From the NCBI GenBank assembly GCA_949486985.1, contig CATBLW010000297.1, forward strand, positions 1-8,334: a DNA stretch of 8,334 nucleotides. The letters are read 5' to 3'. This DNA comes from Prochlorococcus marinus str. MIT 9215 (GTDB lineage: Bacteria > Cyanobacteriota > Cyanobacteriia > PCC-6307 > Cyanobiaceae). Shown one piece after another: positions 6,736 through 8,334 of the stretch. Each line of letters starts with the position of its first letter. The stretch's first letter is position 1. The position numbers and the translations under genes were made by a program. The notes below the pieces were generated by a model. The model was not told where the DNA came from. It saw nothing but the letters and a program-made list of their open reading frames with translations, and searched no databases.

Positions 6736-8334
6736 ATGCAACCCACGGCAGAACAATTCACGGAGAAAGGCTGGGCCGCCATTGTTTCTGCCCAGCAACT
6801 GGCTCAACAAAAAAAACAACAACAGCTGGAAACAGAGCATTTGTTACTTGCTCTACTGGAGCAGAACGGCTTGACGGGCAGGATCCTTGAGAAGGCCGCC
6901 GCATCACCCAGCAAGCTTCAATCTGGCATTGAGGAATTCCTGCAACGGCAACCCGTCATGCAGACGGCCCCTCAATCTGTTTATTTGGGGCCAGGGCTTA
7001 ATGAGGTGCTCGATAAGGCCGAGCAACAAAAGCAATCCTTCGGCGATAGCTTCATCTCCATTGAACATCTGCTGCTTGCACTCGCAGATGACAAACGCTG
7101 TGGCAAACAACTGCTTGATCAAGCCGGTGCGGATGCTGGAAAACTTAAGGTCGCCATTGATGCGATACGCGGAAACCAAAAGGTGACCGACCAAAATCCA
7201 GAAGGAACCTACGAATCACTGAAAAAATACGGCAGGGATCTAACTGCTGCGGCCCGCGAAGGCAAGCTCGATCCTGTGATCGGACGTGACGATGAAATAC
7301 GTCGCACGATTCAAATCCTTAGCCGTCGCACCAAAAACAACCCTGTTTTGATTGGGGAACCAGGGGTCGGCAAAACCGCGATCGTCGAAGGACTAGCCCA
7401 GCGCATCGTTAATGGAGATGTGCCAGCTGCTCTCCAGAACCGTCAGTTAATTGCTCTCGATATGGGCGCCTTGATTGCCGGCGCAAAATATCGGGGTGAA
7501 TTCGAAGAGCGCCTCAAAGCGGTGCTCAAAGAAGTCACCTCCTCCGATGGCCAGATTGTGCTGTTCATCGATGAAATTCACACCGTTGTCGGCGCTGGTG
7601 CCAGCGGCGGCGCCATGGATGCAAGCAACTTGCTCAAGCCGATGTTGGCCCGTGGTGAACTGCGTTGCATCGGTGCCACAACCCTTGATGAGCATCGACA
7701 ACACATCGAAAAAGACCCTGCTCTGGAGCGAAGGTTCCAGCAGGTTCTGGTCGATCAGCCCACCGTCGAAGACACCATCTCGATCCTTCGAGGCCTAAAA
7801 GAGCGCTACGAAGTTCACCATGGTGTGCGCATTGCCGACAATGCCCTTGTGGCAGCAGCTGTGCTCAGCAGCCGCTACATCGCGGATCGCTTCTTGCCAG
7901 ATAAAGCCATCGACTTGATGGATGAATCTGCTGCAAGGCTAAAAATGGAGATCACCTCCAAACCAGAGGAAATCGATGAGATCGATCGCAAGATCCTGCA
8001 GCTTGAAATGGAGAAGCTCTCACTAGGGCGCGAATCTGATCAAGCCAGCAGGGAACGACTGGAACGAATCGAACGCGAACTCGCTGAATTATCCGAACAA
8101 CAAAGTGCCCTCAATGCCCAATGGCAAACCGAGAAGGGTTCGATTGATGAACTCAGCAACATCAAAGAAGAGATTGAGAGGGTGCAGTTACAGGTTGAGC
8201 AAGCCAAACGCAACTATGACCTCAACAAAGCCGCCGAATTGGAATATGGAACCCTGGCAGAACTGCATAAACAATTAAACGCTAAAGAATCAGCCCTCAG
8301 CCAAGAGAGTGAAGGAGGGGAAAAGTCGCTGCTA
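6736..8334 (+). CDS. clpB: ATP-dependent disaggregase ClpB, N-terminal part (3' end outside window)
   Basis: ClpB is a hexameric AAA+ chaperone that works with DnaK to pull proteins out of aggregates. The frame is open from the ATG at 6736 to the window end, giving 533 residues of a protein normally about 860 long. The N domain (about 1-148) has the two Clp-N repeats, each with an 'EHLLLAL' helix (34-40 and 110-116). NBD1 (about 160-400) has Walker A GEPGVGKT (207-214), pore-loop Y252 in [11 protein letters not shown], Walker B LFIDE (276-280) with E280, and the arginine finger pair R332-R333 in ERRF. The coiled-coil middle domain starts near 405 and continues to the edge, which separates ClpB from ClpA and ClpC. 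NBD2 is off the window. The sequence recalls the heat-induced ClpB1 type of cyanobacteria more than ClpB2, though I cannot compare them here. Confidence 0.97.
   Translation, partial: MQPTAEQFTEKGWAAIVSAQQLAQQKKQQQLETEHLLLALLEQNGLTGRILEKAAASPSKLQSGIEEFLQRQPVMQTAPQSVYLGPGLNEVLDKAEQQKQSFGDSFISIEHLLLALADDKRCGKQLLDQAGADAGKLKVAIDAIRGNQKVTDQNPEGTYESLKKYGRDLTAAAREGKLDPVIGRDDEIRRTIQILSRRTKNNPVLIGEPGVGKTAIVEGLAQRIVNGDVPAALQNRQLIALDMGALIAGAKYRGEFEERLKAVLKEVTSSDGQIVLFIDEIHTVVGAGASGGAMDASNLLKPMLARGELRCIGATTLDEHRQHIEKDPALERRFQQVLVDQPTVEDTISILRGLKERYEVHHGVRIADNALVAAAVLSSRYIADRFLPDKAIDLMDESAARLKMEITSKPEEIDEIDRKILQLEMEKLSLGRESDQASRERLERIERELAELSEQQSALNAQWQTEKGSIDELSNIKEEIERVQLQVEQAKRNYDLNKAAELEYGTLAELHKQLNAKESALSQESEGGEKSLL

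Noticed and set aside
6904..7194. Overlapping frames on both strands at 6887-7194
   Set aside because: The region is the ClpB N domain in another frame, with intact Clp-N repeats; the other frames are shadows.

Overview
The window looks like a piece of conserved core chromosome from a marine picocyanobacterium of the Synechococcus/Cyanobium type. Three things point there: a plastocyanin gene whose product matures to a 91-residue copper protein, cyanobacterial-type glycogen branching enzyme and ClpB sequences, and a lone Nif11-like small protein. GC content is in the low to mid 50s by eye. The HIP1 octamer GCGATCGC, abundant in many freshwater cyanobacteria, is seen only once, which also fits the marine picocyanobacteria. 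All genes are on the + strand with short spacers. I see no rRNA, tRNA, CRISPR array, insertion sequence, phage gene or attachment site.

Layout. (1) 2-424: 3' end of a CocE/NonD-type serine hydrolase. (2) 421-1146: an exported protein with two DUF3887-like halves, overlapping the hydrolase stop by four bases (TTGA). (3) 1246-3531: glgB, complete, with all GH13 catalytic residues. A bulged hairpin plus TTTT follows it at 3552-3602. (4) 3627-4685: hemE, complete. (5) 4682-5686: an NAD(P)-dependent extended SDR/epimerase of unknown substrate, again with a TTGA overlap. (6) 5752-6111: petE, followed by a cluster of inverted repeats and a very strong intrinsic terminator ending at 6199. (7) 6305-6529: a 74-residue Nif11-domain protein. 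(8) 6736 to the end: the first 533 residues of ClpB, cut by the window edge.

Working together. The genes serve separate housekeeping tasks: carbon storage (GlgB), tetrapyrrole synthesis for haem, chlorophyll and bilins (HemE), photosynthetic electron transfer (PetE) and protein disaggregation (ClpB). Likely transcription units are hydrolase-DUF3887 (perhaps reading into glgB), hemE-SDR, petE alone, the Nif11 gene alone and clpB alone. These units are inferred from overlaps, spacing and hairpins only.

I found no obviously new multi-gene system. The points most worth following are the coupled hydrolase/tandem-DUF3887 pair, a step in base composition inside glgB near 2460, a perfect dyad over the petE stop codon, a hairpin squeezed between glgB and hemE, and an orphan Nif11 protein that lacks any precursor-peptide features.
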